From Apoderus coryli (Eukaryota; Arthropoda; Insecta; Coleoptera; Attelabidae), in assembly GCA_911728435.2 (NCBI GenBank), contig OU452208.1, forward strand, positions 1,364,001 through 1,428,000: 64,000 nt of DNA, in the 5' to 3' direction. Position 1 is the first letter of the stretch, and every line of letters begins with the position of its first letter. Both the position numbers and the translations under genes were made by a program. Of this stretch, positions 20,083 through 30,707 are shown in pieces. The notes beneath the pieces are model-generated. The model had not been told where the DNA came from. It worked only from the letters and a program-made list of their open reading frames with translations, and made no database searches.

Positions 20083-21697
20083 CACAGTGGTACAAAATCC
20101 CGAAAAGCTGGCCAAAATCTTAATTTCACCTTGATTTAAACAAGATTTTGTATAATAGGCTTTTATAATCACAGATTACAAAAAAAGTGGTGAATTTAAA
20201 AAAAACAAAATGGCGGACTTAAAATGGCTGGAGACTTTTAGAAAACTTGCTTAAACAACTTAAATTTAATTACCAACAACAATCATTTCAAAACTGAAAA
20301 ATAATAATAGTGAGGCAAAAATATACAGGGTGATTTATGGTTGATATTTACGATCATCCTAAAAATTTGGTTACTTATATACAGTCAATATAATATATTA
20401 CCCAAAGATTTTTATATTTTTGCCTAGTTACAGGGTAGGTAATCGCAATTGACCTTAGTGTGAACTATACTTTTTCAAATGATATACCATGCTCCTATAG
20501 GTAAAAATAATGAGGAAAAAGTTTACAATTCTTTCCACGGCTGGTTTGTCGAAGCAATTGATATTGATTTTTGGAAAGTCTTGTTTCAATTAGCAATGAA
20601 AAAGCTTCATCCTCAGAAAGTCTTCTCTCTTGAACCGAATTAATTGATTTTCTGTACTTGGACGGTTTAGTAGGTGTAACAAACGTAATTTCATGTAAAA
20701 CATATGCAGAATCCAATTTTCCCTCAGCTCTTAATTTCATATGTGTTGCATACGTTAGTTCATTGCTACTTCTTACTTTACGAATTTCCTCAGTTTTTCT
20801 CCGCATTGTTCTCTCACTAGATTTGGAAAAAGAGCATCAAGGACGACCACTTCTAGGAATACTCGAAATTGGTTTCTGCTTATCGTCATTGATCACAATA
20901 GTCATTTCGTTTAGCCAGTTTTGAAATTTGCCTAAAAACTTATCCTCGGTTCGGTGCACTTCCTGCAACTTCATTTTTATTTTTTGTACGGTATTACGTA
21001 AATTAGTTTTATCACTCTCAGTTAATTCAAAATCGCACTTATATTTTCTATTAATTTCGTTTCGCACAATGTCACATATGTCCTTGATATTTTGATTCAA
21101 GTGGCCCTTTATTAAAAAAAAAGAGCGGAAATGCTCCGATATTTCGTGTATTTAGGTTTAAAAAAAATTCCAAAGGCAGAGTGGCAGCTAGTGGCAGACA
21201 AATGTCACTTTTCTTGAATAAGTAGACAATAATAATCAATATCTAACAAGATTTGTTGCGGAATTCCGTGGATTTTTTTTTTGTATCTCTACCAAAATAA
21301 ATAATATGTTCTTGAAAGGTTTAACTTTTTCTTGTATTTTGTACTTAAATTATTAAATAGCAATAAATAATTAATTATTATTACTAGCATATTCGAATAC
21401 TACGTACCTTTCCCTACTTCAGCCATTTTGTTTTATTAAAAATGAATTAAATCTACACTTTTTTAGGTACTCGCAAACTAAAGCCTATTTTTAAGCGCGT
21501 GCGTGTTTAACGATCCCACTTGTTCGAGAGTCACTTTCGTACTGCGTATCGCGGCAGGTCGTTGACCTTGAGACGTATGTTTAACGCTACGCGATACTCT
21601 ACTATGTTGCCGAACTTATGTAATTGTAAAAATCCGCATTTTTAGAAAAACTTTATTAATGGTTTTGACCAGCTATTTAAACTTTTGTACCACTGTG
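20083..21697 (-). mobile_element. Transib-like (RAG1-related) DNA transposon, internally deleted
   Basis: The termini are CACAGTGGTACAAAA at the left (20083) and the same sequence inverted at the right (ending 21697). A second conserved block, AGCTGG(C/T)CAAAA, lies 24-35 bp in from each end. Both sides carry the 5 bp target duplication CATCA (20078-20082 and 21698-21702). Terminal CAC and 5 bp duplications are hallmarks of the Transib/RAG group, and CACAGTG is the V(D)J heptamer sequence. Between the ends the minus strand encodes a transposase N-terminal fragment. The catalytic part is missing, so it could only move with help in trans. A CAGGGTG-type repeat lies inside at about 20322. Confidence 0.68.
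20495..21106 (-). pseudogene. Transib/RAG1-like transposase, N-terminal fragment
   Basis: One frame runs from about 21106 to 20495 with a single in-frame TGA at about 20836. The first part (GHLNQNIKDICDIVRNEINR ... RTEDKFLGKFQNWLNEM) looks helical. Then comes RSGRP, the stop, and SERTMRRKTEEIRKV, followed by NELTYATHMKLRAEGKLDSA, TKPSKYRKS, LSEDEAFSLLIETRLSKNQY and LFPHY. GRP plus a basic helix is reminiscent of the nonamer-binding region of RAG1, and the following helical block resembles the region before the catalytic core in Transib-type proteins. The DDE core is deleted. An upstream ATG stub (MAEVGK, 21426-21408) precedes a GTACGT donor, but the phase does not join directly. Family call inferred. 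Confidence 0.55.
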
Positions 21698-22389
21698 CAT
21701 CAGCCCGAAATCTACGTTTTTATATCAATGGTTTTCAATTCGTTTTATTATGATATCGGCGTATGAAAGCATTTTTTTTTTAAGTCAAAAACTAATATTT
21801 ACGAAGTGGGGTAGGTAGTACGAAAATCCAGTTTTTATTTAATTTATATACTTAAATTCGATACATGCATGAGTGCAAAATGTTGGATACTCGACGTTTT
21901 GTGTTTCGATATATCGATGAATTTAGCCCGGCCCAATAATAAATTAAGGTTGTCCCAACAACAACAACAACATTAAGTATTGACTTAATATTATTTAGTT
22001 TATTTAAATAGTAGTATATGATAGCGAGTAAAATTTGATTTTGTTAATTCAATGATATATATTTAATAATCCGAGTAGAGAAATAATATTCTTCCAATGC
22101 TTTTTCTTGCTTATCGTAATATAACAATATTTGAAATAATACAATTGCAATATTAGTTGCCAATTATTACTGTAATCATTGAAAGAAAAAATATATCTGT
22201 TTTGTGCCTAACATATATGAAATTGAATTTCAATAATATCTGGAATGTCGGATTAAGTATATATTTAATGTTGGCCGAATTGTAATCTAATGAATTAAGT
22301 ATTACTGTCATTAAACCAAAATAGAGGCAATCAAACATATCGCTAATATTGATATTACAGTAAGATTTTTTTCTGTGTGCATATGCATA

Positions 22390-23325
22390 TTTCTATGCAT
22401 TCATTTGTATTTCAAACCACAATTTTAATCATTGTTCATTAATTATGTATACACAGTGATTAACAAACTAAAGATCTGGACAATTGCTTTTGAGCAAAGA
22501 AAATTTCGCCTAAATTTCAAGTTCGATATTTTTGGAAGCAGCAGACCAAATATCGACGTCCGCTTTTCACGAGCTGACAGATTGCCGTTTTGTGAAAGAC
22601 TGCTATCTTAAAATTTTCTCAACTGTCAAATCCTTTTTTATACAGGGTGTTAAAAAAGTCCATGATTTTTAGTCCAATTTTGAGTGTGTGTAACTTTCAT
22701 AGAAAAGTTTTTAATTTTATTTCTATATATTTCTCAAAATTTTGTAGAAATTACAAATGTTGAATCAACAAAAAGTAGCTAATATTAATAAGTTTATATA
22801 CTTACAGAAATGTTTATATTTCAGAATCAATTTAATCTTAGAACAATTCATTAATTATCTGTATCCAATTTTTCCCTCCTTCGCCACTGAAGATGATAAT
22901 CTTATTTCTCGAAACATGTTTGATGCATCGACTATAATTTTAACAAAATTAAAAAAAGATTTATTTGTGGAGCAGACGAAGTTTCATTTATCCTTAAGAG
23001 ATAACCTCCACGTAGAATGAACTAAGTACTTTTATAATATAAACAAAAGTAAGCTATAAGTTTACCTGAAGTTGGAGGCCACATCATAATTAAAATAAAC
23101 TGTTGCCCTCGAGGCACGAATAGCACTCCATATTTAAGTGTAAAACTAATAATTTTATGACTTTTTGTCATTTATCTCTATTTTTTTTAAGTATCGGGTT
23201 TTGTTCCTTTTTCTTTTCTTTGGAGGCACTAGTTATACGTACATATTTTATATTTCAGATCTTCTACGCCAAGTTGTTTTACGGAAAATAGTTGATTTTT
23301 TGTATTATAAAATTTATGTTGCCTC
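22390..23325. other. Non-coding with one IS630-type repeat end
   Basis: TATACAGGGTGTTAAAAAAG at 22641-22660 marks a mariner/IS630-type end. The short open frames at 22757 and 23165 have no recognised domains and look random. No gene supported. Confidence 0.4.
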
Positions 23326-24420
23326 CTTTTCTACTATTTACGAACGCCTATGTAAACGAAATTGTTATGCTGCACGTTGTAGGTTATCTTATATCAAAGC
23401 TATAAATAACTAGTCAATATTTCTGCTATTTTTAAGAAGTACGTTTTTTTCTAACTTTTTACCCCATTTTACACTTTATTTGTATGTCAATGTGGTCTAA
23501 TTGTTTAGGTTAAATACTTTAGGTTATATTTAATTAAATTCACAAAAAATTAATCAACATTTCATATCACATAAGTTGAAGAACTATGATTTTTTTAATT
23601 TTTGAACCCTCTTTTAAACCCCTTGCCTACGCTCAATGTTAATCACCACCTATAAGTATCCTGTAGTATTTTCGTACCAAATATGGTTAAAATCCGTTAA
23701 GTGGTTTTTGAGTTATCACGGATACAAGTTTTTTCTGGCCCTTCTATAGAATTTTCACGGACGCCTATGGTACATTAATTTTTGTCGTGTATTTTTAACA
23801 CCAATTCAACTAGTTAATTAAATATAAAAAAAATTGCATTTTAATTATTTTTTTTTATTTTACCCTATTTTCTACTATTTACGAACGCCTATGTAAATAA
23901 AAATTTTATGTTGCATTTTGTAGGTTATCTTATATCAAAGGTATATATAATTAGCCAATTTTTCTGGTAAATTTGGGAAACGTTTTTTTTTTTTCGTTTT
24001 TGACCTTTTTTTAAACTATTTTCGAACGCCTGTGTGAACCAATTCATTTATGGAATATTTTTTAGCTTATATTGTATCACAACTATGAAAAATTATTCCA
24101 TATTTCGAGTTTAGGAAATATATATTTTTTATGTTTTGACCCCTTTTCCACTATTTACGAACGCCTATGAAAGTAAGTTATTCATGACACATTTTATAGG
24201 TTATATTCCATCAAAACTATAAATAAGTAGTTAATATTTCTGCTATTTTTAAGAAATACGTTTTTTTAAATTTTTTTTACCCCATTTTACACTATTTTCG
24301 AACGCCAATGTGGTCTAATATTTTATGTTCAATATTTTAGGTTATATTCAATTAAATGCGTAAAAAATTATGCAGTATTTCGGATAAGTTTAAGAACTAT
24401 GAATTTTTTTAATTTTTGAA
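23326..24420. repeat. Diverged ~138 bp tandem repeat, about seven units
   Basis: A core like CTATTTACGAACGCCTATG recurs at about 23333, 23473 (decayed), 23758, 23873, 24020, 24150 and 24293, mostly 137-141 bp apart. It is followed each time by a GGTTATATTNNATCAAAACT-like block and an AATATTTCTGNTATTTTTAAG-like block. Units differ by many substitutions, so the array is old. Inverted fragments of the same family occur at about 13.9 kb and 44.8-45.0 kb. Confidence 0.65.
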
Positions 24421-24479
24421 CCCTCTTTTAAACCCTTTGCCTACGCTCAATGTTTCCCAAAATGTAATCAGCTCCTTGC

Positions 24480-24600
24480 CATGTCCAATAGTATTTTTGT
24501 ACCAAATTTGGTTAAAATCTGTTAAGCGGTTTTTGCGTTTTCGTGGATACAGACAGACAGACAGACATTTTTTTAAAACTACTTATTTATGTATAAAATG
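24480..24600 (+). repeat. Repeat end with (CAGA)n motif
   Basis: GTTAAGCGGTTTTTGCGTTT followed by GTGGATACAGACAGACAGAC resembles the ends of common insect interspersed repeats, where a conserved GGTTAAGCGGTTT block precedes a CAGA microsatellite. A related block without the CAGA run lies at about 23690-23735, and an inverted one at 44925-44985. Confidence 0.45.
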
Positions 24601-25205
24601 ACCAAAAACAAGTATTTCCGGAGAAATTATATATATGATATGGAGAGCTAAAAAACTATAAGTACTTCTTTGAATGTGGATAAACAGTTATACATATTTA
24701 TGATTTATAACAAATCTATCTGACTTTATATTAGTTAAACAGTGCGGAAAAGTAACTTTACAGCACTGAGTACGGAAAAGTACAACTTTTCCCACTAAAT
24801 AAATTAGAATTTACTTGAATTGGGTAGGTAAATGCAATAATTCTAATTTGGACCGACAAGAAAAAGATATCCTCTTATGGTTTATGATAATTTCACCCCT
24901 TAGTAGCTTTGCATCTCAAAAATATAGACTAGGTATATAGTCACATGAAATGCCATTATTTCATCAATTCTTAGTAATTTAGCAAATATATTTTGTGCTC
25001 GGGTTTCTAATTGCCGTTATATTATCATGGAAATGTTACTTCATTCATATAATATGAAGTAGGTATATTATATAGTTTTTACAATACACAATCATTTGAA
25101 AAACTGCTTAAACTGTCTATTGTCATGTTTTACTTTTGTATGTTTGTCTGTTACGTAATGTCTGTGTTTCTATTTTGTTCTCTGCACCTCTTCCCTATTT
25201 TTTCC
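24601..25205. other. Non-coding stretch
   Basis: No gene or defined repeat recognised. Confidence 0.35.
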
Positions 25206-25283
25206 AGCGACATCATGGCATTTTTGAATCGTTAGTCAACTCTTTATCGACATTTTTGTGGCCTGTAGCGAATGATCTGGCAA
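25206..25283 (+). other. Candidate exon bounded by consensus splice sites
   Basis: A pyrimidine-rich TATTTTTTCCAG precedes 25206, and the segment ends at ACA before GTAAGT (25284). The 78 bp between are open in one frame (RHHGIFESLVNSLSTFLWPV ANDLAT, 26 codons, phase 0 at both ends). I do not recognise the peptide, and it does not look like TRPM. It could be an alternative or 5' UTR exon of the + strand gene whose exon lies at 42912, or chance. Confidence 0.25.
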
Positions 25284-25774
25284 CAGTAAGTCGTATTTTG
25301 TATTATATTTTGTGGCCTGTGTGTGGTTTATGTTAGCTGATGATATTGTGCTGTAATATATATCGCTTTGTAGTTTTTTTATTGCATGAATTCATATATT
25401 TAATATTATTTACAAAAATGAATTAAATGGTATATAGTTAATATAAATTTAAGAAGGAAAAATTATCTTTGGTATGTATTATTTTTGCGAAGCCCACTTT
25501 GCCGAAGAAAGAAAACGGGACGTATAGGTACGTGAAATATCATCAAAGCAATATCGTAGATTAAAAAGATACGATTTGTTAACAGTTGGCGAACAAGATA
25601 AATTAGTTAACAAAGAATATTTAGGAAAATCTGGTCTAATTAATTTTTTACTGTGCGGCATGTGAAATGTATGACGTAATACATAAAGCTAATTTGGATT
25701 TGAAACGCGTTCTGAATAAAGCACAATAGCCACATGCGGAAAAAAATGCCCCACAAAGCAAAACAAAAGCGCAC

Positions 25775-26130
25775 CATTATTGATTTCGCATTTTGAGCAT
25801 TATAATGTTCGGATTAATTAGCTTCATCCACTGTTCGAACAAAGAGCTTCTAAACGTATCATGGGTATATTGCCATACCCATAACGCGTTGTGGACCAAA
25901 CATTCGGGCAGGGGCAGTGCGCTATTGCGACTAACATATATGTTATCCATCATCCACCATTTATTTCGCTTTTTGAGCATTTTAATGAACGCACAACGCG
26001 TTCTGATTAATTAGCTTTACTCGCTGTTCGAACAAAGAGCTTCTACACGTATCATGGGTATATTGCCATACCCAGAACGTGTTGTGGACAAAACATTCGG
26101 GCACTGCCCGATTTCGGCTATTGCAGATAT
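25775..26130. repeat. 180 bp tandem duplication
   Basis: Two units start at about 25783 and 25963, exactly 180 bp apart. Shared blocks include ATTTCGC(A/T)TTTTGAGCATT, TGTTCGAACAAAGAGCTTCT and CGTATCATGGGTATATTGCC, and CCATACCC plus AAAACATTCGGGCA. The short open frames across it are by-products of the repeat. Confidence 0.7.
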
Positions 26131-26544
26131 ATATATATACTTATTGTTGGTTATGTGATGGAAGCTTTCTTGGTTGATTCAGGAAAATATAATTTTTTTG
26201 ACAAATTATAGATGAAATTCCCTCATACATTTTCGATATCTGCTTTATAACACTGTATAAACTGTTGTTAATATCATGATGGCAGATGTGAGTGAGTTCA
26301 GTTCAATTGAGTCGTTATCTTTCTTTCTGCAGATAACATTAAAATTAGAGCTGTCCGTACACTGCGACCTGATGGTCTATTGTGTCTTGAGTTACTTGAT
26401 CGGTGTCTCAAGTTACAACTCTCCATCAAGTTCTACTACTCCAGTAGCTTGGCTGGTTTCAGGGACAACACGTCTCCATCTTGGAGAATTTCATATCCCG
26501 CAAGTCTTCCTTACGCTGGTTTCTGATATCGGCGCCTTCTGTTT

Positions 26545-27000
26545 CTAGGTGATCAGAAGTTTCTTCCTCCTCTGTTTCGTCTTTAATTCTGAACTTATCC
26601 TTGTAGGTGTGTTTCGCTAAGCCCCAGAACTGTTCAGGCCCTACAAATCGGGTTGAAACCTCCTTTTTTGCTAACCTATTGGCTTCTTCGTTTCCCCTGA
26701 TACCATAATGTCCGAGTATCCAAACAAAGGTGAAACTCTGTTATTTTTGCTCAGCTGGTTAAGACCTATTAATCATGCACACACCATTTTTGAGCTGATG
26801 ACATGAACTCCGCGCTAATATGGCCGCCTGGATATCAGTGGATCGCAATGTCGCATTTCCGATAGTTCCTGTCCAGGTTAAATTGTACGCATCTCCCGAT
26901 TGCGTGAATTTTGATTCTGCGTATTTGGTGGCAGGCCCGAATACTCCTGCTCCTGTCCCTTTATTGGTTTTGGAGTCGTATGTAAATCATTTGATTGTGA
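26545..27000 (-). pseudogene. LINE RNase H domain remnant
   Basis: The minus strand reads YDSKTNKGTGAGVFGPATKY (start of an RNase H fold, usually TDGSK..G.GAG), then after decay FTFVWILGHYGIRGNEEANR with LAKK (the conserved W..GH.G..GNE.AD..AK block), then STRFVGPEQFWGL. This is the RNase H of an I/R1/Loa-type LINE. It probably belongs to the same family as the C-terminal tail at 2899-3410. Stops and frame changes make it dead. Confidence 0.65.
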
Positions 27001-27079
27001 TTTATCTAAGGTTGCTGCTGTGTAAGTTCCTTTCCCAGTCCCTCTTGTTACTTAACTTTGTGGTGAAGTTCTTCTGAAA

Positions 27080-28440
27080 GTTATATTTTTTCTTAGAGAT
27101 GGGATGTGTTTGATCAGAATTGTGCAGGCTTCCTGATTCTTTTCTTGCATATAGCTAAACGTAAAATTTTTTGTTAGAAGTGATGTGTGATTTTGACTCT
27201 ATGGTAAATTAATGTTTTTAGCAAGTAATCATAGTTATAGAGAATTAGAATTAGGCTTATCAGTAGTCAGTTTCCGCCTCGTAGCCCTGAATTTTTTGCT
27301 GAGTTTTCGCTAAACAGAATCATTCAAACTCTAGAACGTGCCTCTAGCTGATGACCTCTAAAACCTCGTGTTGAAGTTCATAGGTGCCATATTTTTAGTA
27401 GTAGTATCCTTTCCAGAACATGTAAAAATGTCCGAAGATAGCTCAGAGTAAAATTTGCTGGGATTATGTAGATATTTCCCTGTAGTAATCAGATCTGACT
27501 GGCGGCGCCTACCGATCCTTTTTATTTGAGAGCTTCCACTAGTTGTGTGCTGATGATGGTTGTTTCAGCTATCAGAAAATTAGATTTTTCTTGGCATATA
27601 TAGCCTCGACAGTCGGCTTGATTATATTTAAACATGAAGCCAAGGCAGCAGCACTATATACCAGCTGCAATCCAATAGAAGTCCCTTGTTTTTCAGTACC
27701 CCATCAAGATATTTATTTAGAACCCTAGTCTTAATAGGCAGCTTCTTGAAAAATTTAACAACATTGGATTCCATGAGCAAAGCAAAGATGTTGAAATTCA
27801 GCCACATTTAGAGCCAGATATAGACCAAATGATGCTTATCTTGGTCTGTAAAATATTTGCACAATAGATTTCTGTATTGTTTGTCTTGGAACATTGGACA
27901 ATGACCGTTGACATTTATACTGCGCTAGTCAAAAGTCACCCCCTCTCGCATCTTAATAATTAAATTTTAGGGTTGAGCGTGGCACTTTTCCTCCCTTCAA
28001 AATGGGATGAGTTGGACTATCGTTTGGACATACATTGTGCAACACGAGGGGCTCACTTCGATTATTTGTAATTATACGCTCAAAAACTTGAATAATTTGT
28101 ATTTCTATTGACATGTCATTTGCTATTATATCGGTAATACTTCCCTAAATATAAACTTTAAAACCTGATGATTCTTTTGTAATAACTAACCCTGCATATT
28201 ATTTCTCAACAAATACATTAGCAAAAATTAACGGTTTTAGGACTTATTATAAAAATTAAATGTACAATTTGTAACATTTTGAAGTTTATTTGAGACGAGA
28301 ATTCGTATTGCAGTTGCAGAGGCATAAATTGTCGATGACGGACTCGCTTCAGTTGTTGCAATTTCTGAAATATTCGATAACGGCTGAGTCTGTCATAATT
28401 TAAGTTGCAATGTGACATTTTTTGGCAGTTGACTGATCTA
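27080..28440. other. No recognisable gene
   Basis: Short open frames at 27543 (+) and 28218 (-) have no domain I can name. Codon-like bias is weak. No clear repeat structure was found, so I leave this stretch unassigned. Confidence 0.35.
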
Positions 28441-28730
28441 CATATAAATAAATAATAAATAAATAAATAAATCTTTAATGTCTAACAGGTTTACACCCAA
28501 TTACAAGACAATTACAATGTTTCAACTTAAAAATAATAATTCTATGCAATTTATAGACTTAAATATAACACCAAATACTGACTACACTACGAATAAGAAC
28601 AAAATAAAAAATACACTAATTATTACTAATACAAAACCAAGAGTACGCTAAGCTGACAAGCCACCCCACCCCATATCTTGAGTAAAAAAAAATCATTCCC
28701 TTCTCAACATGAATCTAAAAAATATAAGAA

Positions 28731-28973
28731 TTATAAGTTTAAACTAGTTAGATATTCGTGCAACTGACGCTTGAAAGTATTAAAATTTTCATTGAAAAAG
28801 TCAACAAATCTGTGTATTTTATGGTAATTGGACAAACTGCAAGCTCTGTAAACCGGCGCTCTACCCTCATAGTTAGTGTGTGCTTGAGGTACTCGAAATA
28901 TGTTGCTATTTCTTGCATTATGTTGGGGAGCATTTATATTGATATGTTGCAAAAGACGAGGACAGTCAATCAT
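28731..28973 (-). pseudogene. LINE copy 1, C-terminal end of ORF2
   Basis: MIDCPRLLQHININ, then NSNIFRVPQAHTNY, PVYRACSLSNYHKIHRFVDF and NFNTFKRQLHEYL match the C-terminal end of copy 2 (GMIDCPELLAMI at about 36000). This LINE group ends in such a F...LK..L block. It is separated from the RT frame by a frame change and by loss of about 20 codons relative to copies 2 and 3. Confidence 0.7.
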
Positions 28974-29026
28974 GGCATGAATAATCTTAAATAAGAAGAC
29001 CTGATACGAATAAATTCTGCGATAGT

Positions 29027-30652
29027 TTAGAGATTGAAATCCGAATAATTAATAAAATAAATATGTTTTAAAAATTGTTGGGCAGCTTCTATTTTATTTA
29101 TATGTACCTGATATATAGGGGACCAAACAACCGACGCATATTCCAATTTAGGTCTAATTAGTGAGTTGTATAGTGACACAAGACAAGGCACGCTTTGGAA
29201 ACCCACAGTAGAGCGAACAATAAAACCCAAACTTCGAATAGCATCATTCACAATTCGCTCCACATGATGGTTAAAGGACAAATCGCTATCAACCCAAACT
29301 CCAAGATCTCTGACAACCTCGCATCTCCCCAGGGCCGCCCCATCCACACTATAATTCATCTCAAGAATATTCCTCCCCTTGCAAAAGCTCACATACTTAC
29401 ATTTGTCTATGTTTAGTGGAATTCTATTTTCTGTACACCATATTACGAGGCGGTTCAAATCGGTCTGTAGATCGTGACAGTCCTGCAAGTTTTCAATAAC
29501 ACGAAACAACTTCAAGTCATCGGCAAACAACAGACATTCACTCCCAATATTTTGTGTAATGTCATTTATGTATATGGCGAACAATAAGGGCGCGAGATTA
29601 CTTCCCTGGGGCGCTCCGCTGGTCGCAGTGAAATCATGTGATCTGAACCCGTTATATTCGACATACAGCCTGCGTGAGCATAAATATGATTGGAAAAACT
29701 TTATTAGATTATGGGTGAAGCCGACATTTTTCATTTTAAGTTGCATTATTGTATGATCCATCCTATCAAATGCTTTTGAAAAGTCAGTATATATGGCGTC
29801 AATCTGTAGTCTTTTTCCAAGGGCGGGATAGGTAGCCTGCAGAAATTCTGCGATGTTAGATACCGTCGATCTCTTTTGAACAAACCCGTGTTGCTCCCAC
29901 AATATGAGGATTTTAACTTGATTAAATAATTTGTTCTGCAATACCGTTTCGAAAATCTTTGAAAAATTCGATATTATTGAAATTGGGCGATAGTTTGTTA
30001 TTCTATCGTTATCGCCCGCTTTATGTACAGGGCATATTCGCGCTATTTTCCAGGCGTCAGGAAATACATGTGATGTGATTGATTTATTAAACAATATACA
30101 CAAAGGCTCCGCCAGAGCATAGGCACAATCCCTCAAAACGAATCCGGGAATATTATCTGGTCCTGCCGTCATCTTGGGTTTTAACTTTTTCAATGAATCG
30201 AGAATGTCTGTCACATTTAACTCCCCAATACTAACCGGAATATCGGCATTTCCATCTGGAGTATAATAGTCCACCTGTTGCGATGGCAGAAAAGCACTTT
30301 GAAAAAAATCGGCTAAAGCGGTCACTATATTCTCAGGCTTCTCCAGCAGGACCTCGCTGTCACTAATCATACTACCGGGAATGCGCGTTCTTCTAGATTT
30401 GCTTCGCACGAACCTCCACAATTGTTTAGGGTCCGATTTAACGCAATCCTGGATTTCAAGCAGATAATTGCTATATGACGTTTCAATTGCCCGCTTAATC
30501 CTACACCTCAAAACCCTAAATTCATTTAAATAGAGAACCGAACCAGTAGCCCTCCATTTGTGTAACACTCTATTCTTAGCCTTGATGGACTGAATGATGT
30601 CCCGCGAAAACCATGCCGGATATGAGAGCACTTTAAAAACAGGTACACACAT
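29027..30652 (-). CDS. LINE reverse transcriptase (intact long frame)
   Basis: The 541 codons include the linker (YPAWFSRDIIQSIKAKNRVL ... LWRFVRSKSRRTRIPG) and the RT blocks: KPKMTAGPDNIPGFVLRDC, WKIARICPVHKAGD, NYRPISIISNFSKIFE, EQHGFVQKRSTVSNI, AIYTDFSKAFDRMDH (first catalytic Asp), TSGAPQGSNLAPLLFAIYIN, LLFADDLKLF (catalytic Asp pair), WCTENRIPLNIDKCK and VRDLGVWVDSDLSFNHH, then the thumb region RPKLEYASVVW. The natural C-terminus is lost: a frame change near 29040 ends the ORF early and the end (MIDCPRLLQ ... HEYLTSLNL) lies at 28973-28731. The RT catalyses target-primed cDNA synthesis in live copies. No ATG context or promoter was evaluated. Confidence 0.85.
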   Translation of the reverse strand: MCVPVFKVLSYPAWFSRDIIQSIKAKNRVLHKWRATGSVLYLNEFRVLRCRIKRAIETSYSNYLLEIQDCVKSDPKQLWRFVRSKSRRTRIPGSMISDSEVLLEKPENIVTALADFFQSAFLPSQQVDYYTPDGNADIPVSIGELNVTDILDSLKKLKPKMTAGPDNIPGFVLRDCAYALAEPLCILFNKSITSHVFPDAWKIARICPVHKAGDNDRITNYRPISIISNFSKIFETVLQNKLFNQVKILILWEQHGFVQKRSTVSNIAEFLQATYPALGKRLQIDAIYTDFSKAFDRMDHTIMQLKMKNVGFTHNLIKFFQSYLCSRRLYVEYNGFRSHDFTATSGAPQGSNLAPLLFAIYINDITQNIGSECLLFADDLKLFRVIENLQDCHDLQTDLNRLVIWCTENRIPLNIDKCKYVSFCKGRNILEMNYSVDGAALGRCEVVRDLGVWVDSDLSFNHHVERIVNDAIRSLGFIVRSTVGFQSVPCLVSLYNSLIRPKLEYASVVWSPIYQVHINKIEAAQQFLKHIYFINYSDFNL

Positions 30653-30707
30653 GTCAAAAACAACAGTCAGCCTTTCGTAAAATAATTCAGTAGCCTCATT
30701 AATATCC

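Larger units (their letters stand above)
18931..22385. mobile_element. Candidate 3.4 kb TIR element, host for the nested Transib-like insertion
   Basis: The left edge ATATGCACAGAGAAAAATCT (18931-18950) matches the reverse complement of the right edge, which reads ATATGCACACAGAAAAAAAT, at 22364-22385. Sub-terminal sequences on both sides are AT-rich and loosely similar. No transposase is visible apart from the nested element at 20083-21697. I infer a long, probably non-autonomous DNA element. The similarity is short, so this is tentative. Confidence 0.4.

Noticed and set aside
20658..20924. Hydrophobic-looking + strand frame
   Set aside because: Shadow of the Transib-like fragment on the minus strand.
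25777..26014. Two overlapping frames on opposite strands
   Set aside because: Both lie across the 180 bp duplication and have no domain; by-products of the repeat.
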